From Adiantum capillus-veneris (Eukaryota; Streptophyta; Polypodiopsida; Polypodiales; Pteridaceae), in assembly GCA_014529385.2 (NCBI GenBank), contig CM043957.1:83053881-83117880 (forward strand): a stretch of DNA of 64,000 bases. The letters are read 5' to 3'. The translations under genes and the position numbers were made by a program. Below, one piece after another: positions 1 to 11,427 of the stretch (positions within the stretch are counted from its first letter, which is position 1; the number at the start of each line of letters is the position of its first letter). Under the pieces are notes generated by a model. The model did no database searches, was not told the origin of the DNA, and saw only the letters and a program-made list of their open reading frames with translations.

Positions 1-920
1 ACTCTTGGAGGTATTCAAAAGAATCATCCAAAGAAGGACCCCACAAGGACCTTGTGCAGTGGAAAAAAACGGTCGGTTTTGCTGAATTTTTAAAGTTCAC
101 TTGCTCTCCGAATTTGAAAAGGTGATACAAACAAAAGTTGTAGCTCGTGAGCTGAACTTTTGCCTCAAATTTTTTCATATTTTTTTGAGCTACGAGCTGT
201 GAGCTATGATTTTATTAGTGGACCCCAGTTTTCCCATGCTATGCAGCCACACTCTCTCTTCCACTTTATCATTTTCCTCTTTCACACACACTTCTCCACT
301 CATCATCCCCACCTCTCTCACCACTCCTCTCTGCACCCTACTCACCTTCTCCTTAACCTTGAAGAATAAGAGAAACCATGGTGAACTCATACCTCCCACA
401 CACAATTCCATTCCAAAATTGACCACCTAGTCTCATTTTTCCTCTTCCAAATTACCCATATCTATAAAAAAACCACAAAATTCAGCCTCTTCTCTTAAAA
501 GACAGCATCATGGTGGTTGATTACTTAGCTTCAATTACCTTGTCTCTCAAGGAAGGTCAAGAGTGGAGAAAAAATGTACCGTCAAAGCTAGTGGACCGTC
601 AACAAGCGTCAAAATTGGCCCTACTCAAGACACTTGGAGCATCAACCTTGTAAGAAATCCACCTTTTCTTACCTCTTAAGAGTTTTTCTTCCTTATTTGT
701 ATCCTACATGGATACTCCCATTGTAAATATCCAATTCCATTTGTAAATTAATACTAACTCTACTAACACTAACCCACTATGAAAAGTCCTATCACCTCCA
801 TTTCTCTCCTCTCTCTTTCCCCACCAACTTCTTGATAATTCCAAGCAAAAGAAATTAGATAAATTGCTGAAAATCTAACCCAACCATGGTCAGAGGAGTA
901 ACCCTAGTCTTCAAAATTGC

Positions 921-929
921 TATAAAAGG
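921..929 (+). promoter_or_regulatory. TATA box of family A copy 1
   Basis: TATAAAAGG, with the equivalent TATAAATAGG at 44,289 in copy 2. Conservation at the same relative place in two diverged copies supports a promoter on the + strand of this LTR-like repeat. Confidence 0.5.
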
Positions 930-1602
930 AGGGTGTAGCTAGCACAAAAAGGGAGAGCCATAAGCAAGAGCACTATGCTATAGCTTGAGAAGCAAAGCTC
1001 AACCTCTCTAGAAGGAGCTCTTGAGTGGAAGCTCATTGTCTTATGCATGTGCATGTGTTGTAATAGGGGATTAGCAAGGGAACTCTATGCCATTGTAAGA
1101 GAAAGAGTGATCATTCAATTGAGAGTAGGAAATCTATCATTTCTCCTACTAGTGTAAGCCCAACATTCGCTGAATCAAGGAGGGTGGATTTGGACTAAGC
1201 TTGGATACTTTGTCTCCCTTCCAACGTGAAGTAATGGACAACAATGATGCGTAAGTGTCTTGGTGTTTTTTGTTAAGTTCTTGATAATTGTCTCTGGTGT
1301 TGTCATCAATCTAGCCATAAATCCCACATACTGTAAGAGGGCGACAGGGTGGAGAGGACTCCCCTGGCCTTAAGACAGTGATTGGGGTGGCTTTTCTTGT
1401 GATGTGTTGTGGTGAAATTTACGCAAGCTATGTTGAACAAATACTAATCTCACTTTGATTTGTCATGACAGATTTGTAAGAAGGTATTAATGCAACAAGC
1501 ACCCCCTCCCCCTTTCTCTCTCTTTCTTAAATATATAGTTGTGTTTGCTTGATCATTGCCGATACGTTTCAAAGCAGCCCGAGCACTATCTCTCTCCCTC
1601 TC

Positions 1603-1604
<2 letters not shown>

Positions 1605-1652
<48 letters not shown>
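1605..1652. repeat. (CT)n microsatellite
   Basis: Uninterrupted CT dinucleotides inside family A copy 1. Copy 2 has no comparable tract at this place, so the expansion is specific to this copy. Confidence 0.95.
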
Positions 1653-1655
<3 letters not shown>

Positions 1656-1923
1656 TATTAGTGTGTGAGAGTGTTCCATTGGTGTTAGGGTTAGTGTAAA
1701 TTCCTTGCTTGTTTGTGGGTTGCTCTAACGATTCTCCTCTTTTGCGTCCTAGTTCGCTCTTAAACTAGGTGGTGTCCCTTGTGTAGTTGGGATTTGGCTG
1801 TGGGTTTGTTGTTTTGGTTTGTGTTGTGTTGTGCCCCAGCCCCATTGAGCAGCACGGGAGCCTTGAAGGGTGTCTAGAGGTTGCTCTTCTTGTTGCCCGC
1901 CCCGGACCGCCTCAGTATGTAAT

Positions 1924-3607
1924 TATAGCCTTTGCATTAGGGAAGAAAAGAACCATTCACCTTGAAGGATGGTTATCTTCCAAAGGACAATAGGCTATGT
2001 GTTACTCACCCATACAATAAGAAAGTCATGTATGAATCCCATACTTCTCCTTATGCGGGACAAAGAGGGAATCCATAATCTACTCTTCAAGGAGTAGAAA
2101 TTTATTTCTGCTGGTCTACCATGAAAAGTAAACATACAAGATTATGTTTCAAAATGTGTGCCGAAAGTTGAAACTTGATCAAGGGAAGCAACTTGGATTG
2201 TTTCAGTCGACAGGCTTAACAAGAAAACACGCTCTATGCCTGTCAAAAAAGCTATTAAGGCACATCAAATGGCAACCCTATTCAGATCTCAAATTTTCAA
2301 GCATCATGGCTTTCCAACATCCATAGTGTTGGACAAAGATCCTAGAATGACTAGTAATTTCTAGAATGACTAGTAATTTCTAGAAGGGTCTCTTTGAGAA
2401 TCTAGGAAGTAGATTAAATTTCTCTTTTGGCCTATCATCCACAAACGGATGACCAAAGTGAAATAACTAATCTAATGATTCTTGATCTACTAAAAGCCTA
2501 TGGCATGTAAGTAGATCAATGTTCTCAATGAGAGAAAAACCTACCTCTTATAGAGTATGTGTACAATGACATTGTACATACTTCTATGGGGAAAGCACCT
2601 TTAGAAGTTAAAGAGGGAAGATCCAAAAGTCCCTTACTACTTAAAGTACATGGGAAGATCTTCGCTACTAATGAATATAGCCGAGACTCACAAGAATCTT
2701 TTTCAAAGATTAAAGAGGCTATATCCATCTCAAAGCAAAGGCAAAAAGGGCTGCTGCTAATAAGCACAAAAGAGCCTTAGCCTTTAAGTAAAATGATTGG
2801 GTCTTGCTAAAGTTTCTCAAGGCTCATCTAAGGCATACTACGAGCAAGAATCCTATGGGCCACCAAGAGTATTATGCTAAACTAGCAAAAAGATACTATG
2901 TTCCTTTTTAAATTCTTAAGCCAATGAATGAGATGGCTTATCAATTAAAGTTGCCCAACCATTGGCTCATGCTGCACAATGTTTTCCATGAGAGCCCACA
3001 TAAGCCTTAAAAAGGAGTGCCACCAAAAGAAGCAATATTTGCAGACCCTCCAAAAATCGAAGATCAATAAGAAGTACTTCAATTTGAGTTCATCCTATGA
3101 CATGAAGACAAGGTATTAAGAAACGGTAAGATTATCTGACGATATCTTATAAGGCAACAAATTATCCTTTTAAAGATGCTAAATGGATGCAAGGAACCTA
3201 GCTTAAGGATAATATGAACCTTGTCAATGCTTACAATGATGCACTAGAGTAAGTATATGAAAATGCATTTTAAATGAACAATTGTTTTGTCCTATAAGAC
3301 TAATTTTCTTTTTATTGTACACAAATTTAAGTAGTATGCATACTAAGAATCATGTTTGTGATGACGACGTCTCTCAAACACCATGTAGAATTTGTTACTC
3401 TACTTGGGAAAATGATATGGACTAAAGAGCAGACATGCTTGCGGCAGCTATGTCTCCCAAGCACCAAATGGATTAGTCATCCATCTTGGAATGATGTCGT
3501 AGGATAAAAAGGGATCCTCGACCCGCTAAGACAAATTGACTAATGACTATGGATTTATCTCTTTTACCTCATAGTCGAGGACGACTATGATTTCAAGAGA
3601 GAGGTAA
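1924..3607 (+). pseudogene. Ty3/gypsy family G1 copy a: integrase/C-terminal remnant and 3' UTR
   Basis: From 1,927 the translation follows copies b and c (LGKK..GYL, then CCHH-side integrase, then the KSPLLLKVHGKIFA and FKPM/NETAYQLKLPNHW segments) but with stops and shifts throughout. An internal 20-bp repeat (CTAGAATGACTAGTAATTT) near 2,340-2,380 adds a duplication. The integrase core, linker and chromodomain-like tail are recognisable to about 3,250. The rest to 3,607 is 3' UTR shared with copies b and c (GATGACGACGTCTC, GGATCC..CGACCCGCTAAG, CGAGGACGACTATGAT). A purine-rich tract AAGAGAGAGGTAA directly precedes the LTR and is the probable polypurine tract. Non-functional. Confidence 0.8.
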
Positions 3608-4651
3608 TGTCATAAAATCTAATATCTAACTTTATTAAACTGATCATTTAATGTGGGAGAATAAACCGGAACAAGAGTTAGAATAGAGACACGTGCTTCT
3701 AAACCTATCTCAACAGGGGACCAAAACGAGAGATGGTTGCATCTCAGTAGGGGTCCAAAAGGAGATGGTCTATCAAAGAGCAATGTGCAATAAGTGCTTC
3801 TAGACTTACCTCAAAAGGGGACCAAAAGGAGAGATGGTTACATCTCAATAGGGATCCAAAAGGAGGTAGTCTATCAAAGAGCAACGTGCATCTAATGGAG
3901 CTTAGGGTTAGCTTCATTGAAGACCTCCAATGGTTAGTGTTAAAAGTCATTTGAAGCTAGGGCTGAGCTTGAGATGGGAACCCAACCTAAGCTTGAGGTG
4001 CTTGTTGTTGCTTGTTGTGCTTGATGACTAAGGTGCGTGCTTGGTGACTAAGGTGCTTGTCATGCTTGATGACTAAGGTACTTGAGGTACTTGTCATACT
4101 TAATGAGGAAGGTTCTTGAGAAGCTTCCCAGGCATAGGGGTAAGGTGTTTGAGTCAAAAAGAGACCCTACAAACTTAATGAGTAAGGTGCTTGAGAAGCT
4201 TCCCATGCATGGGGGGGTAAGGTGCTTGAGTCAAAAAGAGACCCTACAAACTTAATGAGGAAGGTGATTCAGAAGCTTCCTATGCATGAAAGTCCCAAAG
4301 TTAGTGGAATCTTTGACTTAACCTTCCACTTACCCAAAAGGCACCCCTTTTCTCAAAGGGCACATGGGACACGTGTCAAACTCTCCCTATGCTTAAGCAC
4401 ATGGTGTGCTTGAATGCTATTGGTTGGGCTAACGAGGGGTCCAATGAGCTTATAGTTCCATCCAAAAAATATCTAGATATTTTCAAGCTCTCTCTCTCTA
4501 AGGGGTAAGGAGGACACTTGTTCAAAGACTACCCATGTACTTGAATGCATGTTGCATGTGATTGGCTAGGGGGGAGAGGGGTCCACTGAGCTTGAAACAT
4601 GTGTAAAATCTACAACTCGCCCCAAGCAAGCAAGGGGGGTGCTGGGGGGAT

Positions 4652-4679
4652 ACACACACACACACACACACACACACAC
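4652..4679. repeat. (AC)14 microsatellite in G1 LTR
   Basis: The same AC tract sits at the same LTR position in copy c (23,606 and 30,244) and in copy d as TG (37,688), with different lengths. Confidence 0.95.
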
Positions 4680-4740
4680 TCATTTTGTGGATCATTCTCA
4701 CTTGGTGAAAGTAGAGGAACTCCACCTCCTTCTCCAAGCT

Positions 4741-5073
4741 TGTGAGAAGTGAGAGCCTACACCAACACTGTTGGCTATGGAATGCAAATCCAACCAAGGG
4801 CCATGCTTCAATGCTTAATCTTGCCATCTTCTCAGTTTTCATTACTATGCTATTATATATGCTAGCAATAAGAGTGATGATAAGTGAGGAACTATTTCTT
4901 TCTCTTATTGTGAGAAGTGAGAGCCTACACCAACACTGTTGGCTATGGAATGCAAATCCAACCAAGGGCCATGCTTCAATGCTTAATCTTGCCATCTTCT
5001 CAGTTTTCATTACTATGCTATTATATATGCTAGCAATAAGAGTGATGATAAGTGAGGAACTATTTCTTTCTCC
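4741..5073. repeat. 168-bp tandem duplication inside LTR a
   Basis: The block beginning TGTGAGAAGTGAGAGCC occurs at 4,741 and again at 4,909. I saw no difference between the two units. The other G1 LTRs have one unit. Because 168 is divisible by three it yields long mirror frames on both strands that are not genes. Confidence 0.9.
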
Positions 5074-5301
5074 TATGGAATGTTTCAACCGGCTCCGTAT
5101 GAATCCGGTCCTCAACTATTGTCATGTTCTCTAAACTCTCTCTCTTGCAAAAGTATTGTTCATGCCAAGTTAACTAAGTACCATGTTTATGTTGCTACCA
5201 TCAATTAAGTTCATCCGCTATGTTCACAAAGTAATCTCACAAAAGTGCTTCACCTAATTTCCTAATTCTGCTAGTCTCAAAGTTCATAGGCCATTATTAC
5301 A

Positions 5302-5763
5302 GGTGGGGCTGCCATAGGGGTGTCCTGCAAATGGGCCAGCAATATAACACACATTTACCATTCTGAAAAAGGGATGTGGGTTGCAGTTTGTCTCTCTGAA
5401 CCTTTTAACTACACACTAGTCAGTCTATATGCCTCTAATGCTATTTCAGAAAGAACTTTTTGCTGGCAGGAACTTACTAAGCTGCCCAAGAATGTGGTCA
5501 TTGCTGGTTATTTTAACATGGTTGAAAACATTGTAGACAGGTTGAACTCTCAAGGCCAAGTGATTTCTGGGACTGAGAAACAACAATGGACTGCCATGAT
5601 GGAAACACTCAATTTAGTGGACATCTCAAAAGATTCTGGTTTTACTTGGAGTAATAAACAGACAGGTAACGGCTACATATCTTCTAGATTAGATAGGATG
5701 TATATGGCTGTATAGGTGCTTCAAGAACATTGGCTGGTTAAGTGCAAAACAAACTCCTCTTTG
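5302..5763 (+). pseudogene. LINE A endonuclease (EEP fold) C-terminal part
   Basis: The translation contains VSLYASNAISERTFCWQEL, then VVIAGYFNMVE, matching the GDFNMV motif of LINE apurinic-type endonucleases with D changed to Y, then GFTWSNKQTGNGYISSRLDR, the usual TW.N.....SRLDR end. The first part of the domain, with the N and E catalytic residues, is missing because the copy is truncated. A TAG stops the frame at 5,713-5,715. Function in the family is to nick target DNA for target-primed reverse transcription; here the key Asp is lost. Confidence 0.85.
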
Positions 5764-6494
5764 CTTTTGTTTGACCATAAACCTTTACTGTTTGATTTAC
5801 ATAAATCTGAAAACATGTATAGGGCTGGCTGGCCTCATCTCGATCAGAGTTTGTTGGACTTGAAGTGTATCAGGAAGAAAGTGGAAGGCATTTTTATGAC
5901 TTCTTTAAGGAGCACCATTCTCCTAGCGTTGCTTGGGAGAAAGTGATTAAGAAATTACAGACTGTCCATACTGACTACAAAAAACTAGCTAAAGATCTCG
6001 GAGCCAAGAGAAGGATGATGATATCTAGGGAGATACTTCAAGTTGAAGCTTCTCTTTCCAATTCTGACCCTCCTCCTTCAAAACTTGTTGAGCTTAGGGA
6101 CTCCTTCAGGCAGGAAGAGCTCCTTGAATCTAGCAGTGCCCTTGCTTTCACTAGGGAATTCTGGGCTGGTAGGATAGATAAGCCTAACAAGAGTATGTTT
6201 GACTTGCTTAAGAAGAAAAAATCTAAAGAGTTCATTCCTTTGCTTAAAGATGAGAGTGGTATCCTGGCTAAATCTCATAAAGAAAATTTGCATATAGCTC
6301 ATGAGTTCTTTACCAAGATTTTCTCTGGTAAACCCAAGAGGGATGGTGACATTCAAAAGGCTAGGGCTCACATTGCCCAAGTCAGAAGGAAGACTGTAGC
6401 TCCTGACTTAGCTCACTTCGTGGACAATCCCATCTCTGAGGGGGAATCAAAGAAAGTATTCATAACCTCAAGGCTAGAAAATCCCCTGGAATAG
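5764..6494 (+). pseudogene. LINE A spacer between endonuclease and RT
   Basis: Open frame 5,865-6,494 (209 codons) continues the LINE protein after a frameshift near 5,860. It is charged and helical-looking (AKRRMMISREILQVEASLSN, LLKKKKSKEFIPLLKDESG), typical of the linker that precedes RT in plant L1 elements. It ends near ENPLE where the next frame (DGIPNEFF) takes over, the usual 'gpDGIP.EFyk' motif at the RT entry, so the break is a frameshift at about 6,480. Confidence 0.75.
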
Positions 6495-7500
6495 ATGGTA
6501 TTCCCAATGAATTTTTTTCTATATACAAGGAATTTATTGCCCCCTATATTCTACTAGGGTGGTAAGAAGCTGTTAGGAAAGGAGCTCTACCTGCCTGCAG
6601 CAACACTGGAGTTGTTAAACTCATTCACAAAAGAGGTTCCAAGGAGGAGCTCAGTAATTGGAGACCCATAACCTGTCCAACTTCAATTTGTAAAATCTTT
6701 GCTTTGGCTTTAGCTAGAAGACTTAGTCCACTAATGGAAACTTTCATTTTGAAAGTGCAGAAGGGCTTTATAGAAGGAAGGTTCATTTTAGATGCCATTA
6801 TTACTCTTTGGGAGGGTATGGAGCATGCTTTGGAAACTGGTCAGGAGTTTTTTTTCTTCAAAGTTGATTTTGACAAGGCCTATGATAGAATGAAGTGGGA
6901 ATTTATTTTGCAGTCTATGGATGATATGGGATTGGAAAAAAGATTTATCAGATTTGTACATGTGCTTTTTGGAAATGCTTTTGCCAGAGTTGCCTTAAAT
7001 GGTGAATTAACACATGCAATAGGCCTCATGAGATCCATAAGATAGGGATGCCCATTGGCCCTGCTATCTACTGTTTGCAATAACATTTGATGCTTTGGGC
7101 TGGCTTGTTAAACATCGGATGTAAGAAGGCAAAATAAAGGGCATCAAGATTGCACGTTCTAGTGAAGATCTATGTCTACATATGTTTGCGGATGAAAAAA
7201 ATGCCTTATGTAATGCATACTAGTCTTCTGCTGCTACTGACACCTTTATGGAATGTTGAAACTTTTTTTTGTCTTGCAAGTGGTTCACAAATCAATCATC
7301 ATAAAACAGGTTTCAAAGCATCCAATGGTTTGACCCTGCTACTGTTGAAGCTCTGCTGGATGCACAGAAATTCCTGATGGCCAGATCTTCAGACTGCTAG
7401 GAATACCTATGGGATTTAAAGTGTCAATGTCACAGAGATGAGATTGGGTCCTATCCAAATTTAGGAGAAGGGTGTTTATGTGGCAATCCATGTTGCCCTC
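6495..7500 (+). pseudogene. LINE A reverse transcriptase domain, broken
   Basis: Recognisable RT blocks: WRPITC near 6,662, QKGFIEGRFILDAI, FFKVDFDKAYDRMKWEF near 6,855-6,900, then GCPLA after a TAG at about 7,043. The catalytic box near 7,183-7,197 reads MFADE where FADD is expected, so the second aspartate of the metal-binding pair is replaced by glutamate. Several stops and shifts follow (GSQINHHKTGFKASNG is still readable near 7,283-7,330). Inactive as polymerase. Confidence 0.85.
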
Positions 7501-7589
7501 CTTAGCATCTAGGACTTTTGTTTTGAATCATTACTTACTGCCTTCCCTAATCTTTTTTTTAATCTTGCTGGAAACCTACAAGTGTATAG

Positions 7590-8253
7590 TTGAAGCAAGT
7601 TGTCAGGCTGGCAAGAAGATTTCTGTGGGGAGGGAATGAAATTATTCAGAAAGTACCCAAAGTGGCTTGGCACATCTGTTGTGTGCATAAGACTAAAGGA
7701 GGATTGGGAGTGCTCAACCAGGAATACATGGCTAACAAAATGGTAGGAAAATGGATAGTCAGGGCAGCTTCCAGTAATGATTTTTGGGCTTGTCTCATCA
7801 AAAGAGACCTCACAAGATTCCACCTCAAGGATTACAGAGCCTGGTCCAACTTGAACATCTGGGATATGATCAACTCTTCCTGGAACATCAAGCCTATGGG
7901 CAGTCAACTTACTGTCAACCTATGGAAAGCATGGTTCACAATGAAAAGGAAGCTACATTTACCTAAACACATTGTCCTCTCTAATCATTTTCTTTTGCAG
8001 GACTCTGTATGGATTGGCTGGGTTTCTAAACCAGCAAAACTACATTTATCCATAAGAGCCCACAAGTGCTTTAAAGCTGGGATAAGGACATGGCAGGACC
8101 TGCAAATCAATGGTAACTAGATGACCCAGCAATAGATCACATTACGTTTTCAGTTGGCTTCTGGTTATACTTCTGAGGTCTTATACAGGATGAAGGCTAC
8201 CTCAAAATTGCAGGACACTATAGATATCCAACACAAGAAAGAATGGACCCTGC
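7590..8253 (+). pseudogene. LINE A post-RT region, left part
   Basis: Open frame 7,590-8,120 (176 codons) gives KQVVRLARRFLWGG, then VAWHICCVHKTKGGLGVLN, a standard plant LINE signature after RT (FlWGg....h...W...c.pk..GGLGi....). It runs up to the target-site duplication CCTGC at 8,249-8,253, where the copia element interrupts it, and resumes at 12,112. Confidence 0.85.
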
Positions 8254-8443
8254 TATTGGGGTATAGGCGCCTGTGCCTTGCCCGGCTGCCCAGAGTCTGG
8301 GCGCCCACTGACTTGTATACCTTATACATAGCATAAGTTTATAGGGGGCTTCTCACTCTTTGAGTCTCCCCACCCATATCTGTGTGTCGTGTGTCTCCTT
8401 CTCTCTCTCACTCTCCGTCTGTGGTGCTCTCCGATCCCCTTCA
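8254..8443 (+). repeat. 5' LTR of the inverted copia element (190 bp)
   Basis: Begins TATTGGGGTATAGGCGCC and ends CGATCCCCTTCA immediately before a tRNA-iMet PBS. Its second half matches 11,999-12,106 in the same orientation, and its first half matches 9,672-9,778 in reverse orientation. Confidence 0.9.
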
Positions 8444-8445
8444 AT

Positions 8446-8457
8446 TGGTATCAGAGC
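8446..8457 (+). other. Primer-binding site, tRNA-iMet
   Basis: TGGTATCAGAGC, the standard plant initiator-Met tRNA PBS, two bases after the LTR. It fixes the original 5' end of this element as the left end and the original direction as +. Confidence 0.9.
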
Positions 8458-9671
8458 GACAGGTTTGAGAGCGTAGATGGACGGCTTCGCGATTAACTCG
8501 TCGGCTATGGAGGAGAGGTCACAGATCTGAGCAAAGAAATAGAGGAGGCTTGTGTACATCCATACAGAGGCTTGCAGGAGGGCTCTCGGGAGCTTCCTAG
8601 TGCTCACAGATCAATCCACAGTTCCTCTACAGATCAGCCCATTGTGTACAACATCTTTCCTCTTCTCGGCAAGCTTTGCAACGGCTACAACGACGACAGA
8701 TTGGATGTTGGAGCTTCCATAGACATGGAAGTATTGTGAGATTGATACATTCAGCTCACGCATCGAGGTGGGAAGTGAGTTTGAGCCTTTTTATGAGCTC
8801 AAAGAAGCACAGAAGAAAGTCGTTCAATTTTTGACAGTTTGATAGCAGTCTACTATTTTGCTCATAACTTGAGCTACAAAGCTCTGATTCCAAAACTTTT
8901 TGGTTCAAAACGGAGCTGGCTTCAAGTTCTACGACTTTGTAGAAAGTGTTTTTTTTTTGATTCGGAGTGCAGGTGGGTCTGAAATTAAAAACATAGAGAT
9001 TGTTTTTCAGGACAGTTTTGGGCTCTGTTTTTTTCTTTGCTGCAGACAGCTTACCCGTGCACACTGTAGGTAGCAGGCACATATGAGGTGGATTGGTTTG
9101 ATTTGCTTGATTGTGAGCATTTGCAGATGTTACAAGATCGGGTTTGACTCCCAGGTACAAGTTGAGTCTAGTACTCCCACAGGTGTTGCCAGTTGCACTT
9201 GAGTGGTTCTTCTGCAGTGTTGTGGCTTGCATACATGGTCTTTGAGCGGGTAATGCTCTATGTATGCTTATGTGGTGAGCAGTAGATCTTGTGAGCAAGT
9301 GCAGAGGTTGGTTGTGGATGACATGTATGGTCACCTGTGGTACTCTTTGTGAGCATTTGTTGGACACAGGTTTGCAGAGCTTATGCATGTATGTTGAGCG
9401 TAGTTTGATGCGCATTGATTGCTCATTGTATTGAGCTTGCAGGACAATGGTTATTTTGTGTTGATAGCCATTGTGCGTCGAAACTCTGACGAAATTTTCC
9501 CAGGAGTTTTATGCGCATCATTTATGCGATCTAGGTAGAGATTGTGGGTTGCACTCAGCATTTGCGTGCGGTGTTCTCTGCAGGTGGGAGATTTGTGCGT
9601 GTATGCATCGGTACCGCATAGTGTGGGCTTGGTGATTAGCTCACGGTTTGATAGGCGTACATTTATCTTGG
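8458..9671 (+). other. Copia leader (untranslated) up to the inversion breakpoint
   Basis: About 1.2 kb without a supportable gene. One short ATG frame starts near 8,476 (MDGFAINSS) and stops at about 8,530. The last 77 bp (9,595-9,671) are repeated in inverted orientation at 11,925-11,998 and mark the left breakpoint of the inversion. Confidence 0.7.
9595..9671 (+). repeat. Inverted breakpoint duplication, left copy
   Basis: Reads GTGCGTGTATGCATCGG..ATCTTGG. The reverse complement of 11,925-11,998 matches it with a handful of differences. Together they are the two ends of a flipped segment. Confidence 0.85.
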
Positions 9672-9778
9672 TGAGCAGTCCCCTATACACTTATTCTATG
9701 TATAAGGTATACAAGTCAATGGGCGCCCAGACTTTGGGCGGCCGGGCAAGGCATAGGCGGCTATACCCCAACAACCTT
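9672..9778 (-). repeat. Reversed LTR fragment (first about 107 bp of the LTR)
   Basis: On the - strand it begins TGTTGGGGTATAGCC at 9,778 and runs to the GCTCAC block. This is the start of the original 3' LTR, carried along with the inverted body. It keeps the TG end that the left LTR has lost. Confidence 0.9.
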
Positions 9779-9910
9779 TAAAGGCGACTGTGCCTTTAAG
9801 CAAGAGAAGCTAGTCTAAAGACTACAAAAGGCGAGAGAAAACCGCTCTCAACCGATGCCCACTGGCTGGCTGTGATCGTGTGCATCCGGCTGTTCTGCTC
9901 CCGTGTAAGT

Positions 9911-10732
9911 CTATACACCACCAGGCGTACCGCACACGTACTGCAAGTATGTACGCAATACTTGCATATCTCCCTCGTGCACTATGCCATCATCAGTCAA
10001 CAAATGACTGACAACCCCAACTACAAATGCTCCCACTGCAGCTGCGATATCCGGTCTCAAGATCAGCATCTCATACATGAGACCACCGAATGCCAATGAA
10101 ATGCTAGCGGGCCCTGCTAGCTCTACGGAGCATGCATCAACATATATATCCATGGCAATAGGAATCTCTGACTGAAAAGGCGTGTCAGCCACATGCATCT
10201 CTTGACTGTCCGCAAAAGACGCATCAACCTGTCGTGCAACCTCAGAGCAAACCAGCTGCTCTAGGTGTCTACTGGAAGACATATCCTGCACAACTATATC
10301 CCCATGATCACTATCGAGCATAGAAAGGAATGACTGCATAATCGCTGACATCTCAGCCTCCTCTACAATCATCCACTGCAAACATGACCACTCAATTTGC
10401 TGTGACTCACTAGAGCTCTCATGCTCTAACTTCATATGCATAGACTCTTGCACAACATCCTCCTGTCGTGACTCACTAGAGCAAGACCGCTCTACCTGTC
10501 TATCCTGCATAGAAGTATCTCGCACAACTGACTCTTTGCTTTGCTCAATCACTAGCAAAGCATGCATGTCTGACTCTATCACCTCTCTGTGTGACTGCTC
10601 AAGTTGCCCCAACTGTGTGCACAACGAGCTCACTACTCTGCACTCCATGCAAAGCACCCTACAACCCATGAGCAAAAGAGATTGTCCAGGTTCGCTCTCT
10701 GCATGGCTGTAACAAGATTGAGATTCGACCAT
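9911..10732 (-). pseudogene. Ser/Glu-rich frame ending in a copia RNase H entry motif
   Basis: 273-codon open frame. The last about 60 residues contain GGLMYEMLILRPDIAAAVG and LRTYLQYVCGT, matching the copia 'GsLMYam..TRPDIa.avg...yl....H....kriLrYlkGT' segment between RT and RNase H. The first about 200 residues do not match integrase or RT: they are rich in S, E, Q, C and V (REVIESDMHALLVIEQS, ESSSESQQIEWSC). So the whole integrase and RT are replaced by unrecognised sequence that has stayed open. It may be an old internal deletion read through in one frame, or a domain specific to a non-autonomous family. A start upstream in the protease frame is possible. Confidence 0.55.
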
Positions 10733-11210
10733 CTCGCACCAATACTACGTGCAATGGGTACCATGTGCCAACTCTAGCACCTCTCGCAATCACCAACGAA
10801 CCCAAATGCAATGCAAAAGATCGCTAAAGCAGCGATACCCGACATCCACTATCCCATAACTGTCTGACTGAGATCAAATCCCGTCTCAGATATGGCACAT
10901 AACGCACATGACGCAGGGTAAATCTCATACCACTGGGCAAGGACAAACATACGTCTCCTGCACCCTCAATGTCATACACAACACCATCAGCCATGTGCAC
11001 ACAACCAAGTCTCCCACTAGAAAACGTGCTAAACCACTCATGATGCGACGTGACATGGAAAGTAGCATCTGAATCTAGTAACCAATGTGAAGACAATGTG
11101 CAATCCGATATGCAATCCGTAGACATAAGATCGTCTGAAGACAAGCTAGATGTAAATGTGACAGCGTCGTCACAAGCATACAGTAACCACCGTACTGATC
11201 TCACTAGCAT
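10733..11210 (-). pseudogene. Copia aspartic protease and gag-pre-integrase remnant
   Basis: Frame 11,210-10,824 contains WLLDSDATFHVTSHHEWF, the copia protease active-site region (normally WllDSGAt.Hv), with G changed to D next to the catalytic aspartate. RRDLISVRQLWDSGCRV follows, the usual gag-pre-integrase block, then VIARGARVGTWYPL near 10,760-10,800 after a stop. Would cleave the Gag polyprotein if intact; the DSG to DSD change argues against activity. Confidence 0.8.
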
Positions 11211-11268
11211 CTGTCATGCCCAAATCTGCATCACGCATCTGTTGCCTCTGTTGTCTCAAACGCCTGAA

Positions 11269-11310
11269 ACATCAACGCCTAATGTGCCCTCTATGTCCAC
11301 AGTGCCAACA
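11269..11310 (-). pseudogene. Copia Gag zinc knuckle (CCHC) with an internal stop
   Basis: Reads C-W-H-C-G-H-R-G-H-I-R-R-stop-C, a perfect C-X2-C-X4-H-X4-C spacing except that one of the four residues before the last cysteine is TGA. It lies between the gag frame (ending 11,428) and the protease frame (from 11,210), as expected. Confidence 0.8.
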
Positions 11311-11427
11311 TGTCAAGTCTCTATGCCGTTGAGACTTGCGTGTGGGACCAATCTCTCCCATGGACATAGAAGTGGGACTAGACTCCCCTGTAGACATGGA
11401 TGTCGCGTACATAGCATGTAAACTCTG

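Larger units (their letters stand above)
1..1923 (+). repeat. Family A repeat, copy 1 (long LTR-like unit, left edge outside window)
   Basis: This stretch aligns by eye along its length with 43,231-45,126. Shared blocks include the opening ACTCTTGGAG, the 'gtggaccccagttt..cccat' block near 218, a TATA box, a 'gtaagaggg' block near 1,335 and a closing block ending ACCGCCTCAGTAT. In copy 2 the unit follows a G run that could be a polypurine tract, and it starts TGATAGCC, so I read the family as a long LTR in + orientation; this is inference. The junction to gypsy integrase sequence is abrupt at about 1,920. I see no credible coding sequence; the short frames near 160-430 and 1,787-1,993 are not supported. 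Confidence 0.6.
3608..5301 (+). repeat. 3' LTR of gypsy G1 copy a
   Basis: Starts TGTCATAAAATC, exactly as in copies b, c and d, and ends CCATTATTACA, the same CATTACA end seen at 14,331 (reverse) and 24,678. LINE A sequence begins at the next base, so copy a appears to have inserted into LINE A. The LTR contains an AC microsatellite and a perfect-looking 168-bp tandem duplication that makes it longer than its relatives. Confidence 0.8.

Noticed and set aside
4522-5134. 197- and 130-codon frames with internal repeats
   Set aside because: They arise from the 168-bp tandem duplication in an LTR; both strands stay open because the unit is a multiple of three.
8756-9415. 219-codon frame on the - strand in the copia leader
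   Set aside because: No domain, opposite to the leader's direction, Asn/Thr/Gln-rich low-information text; likely chance.
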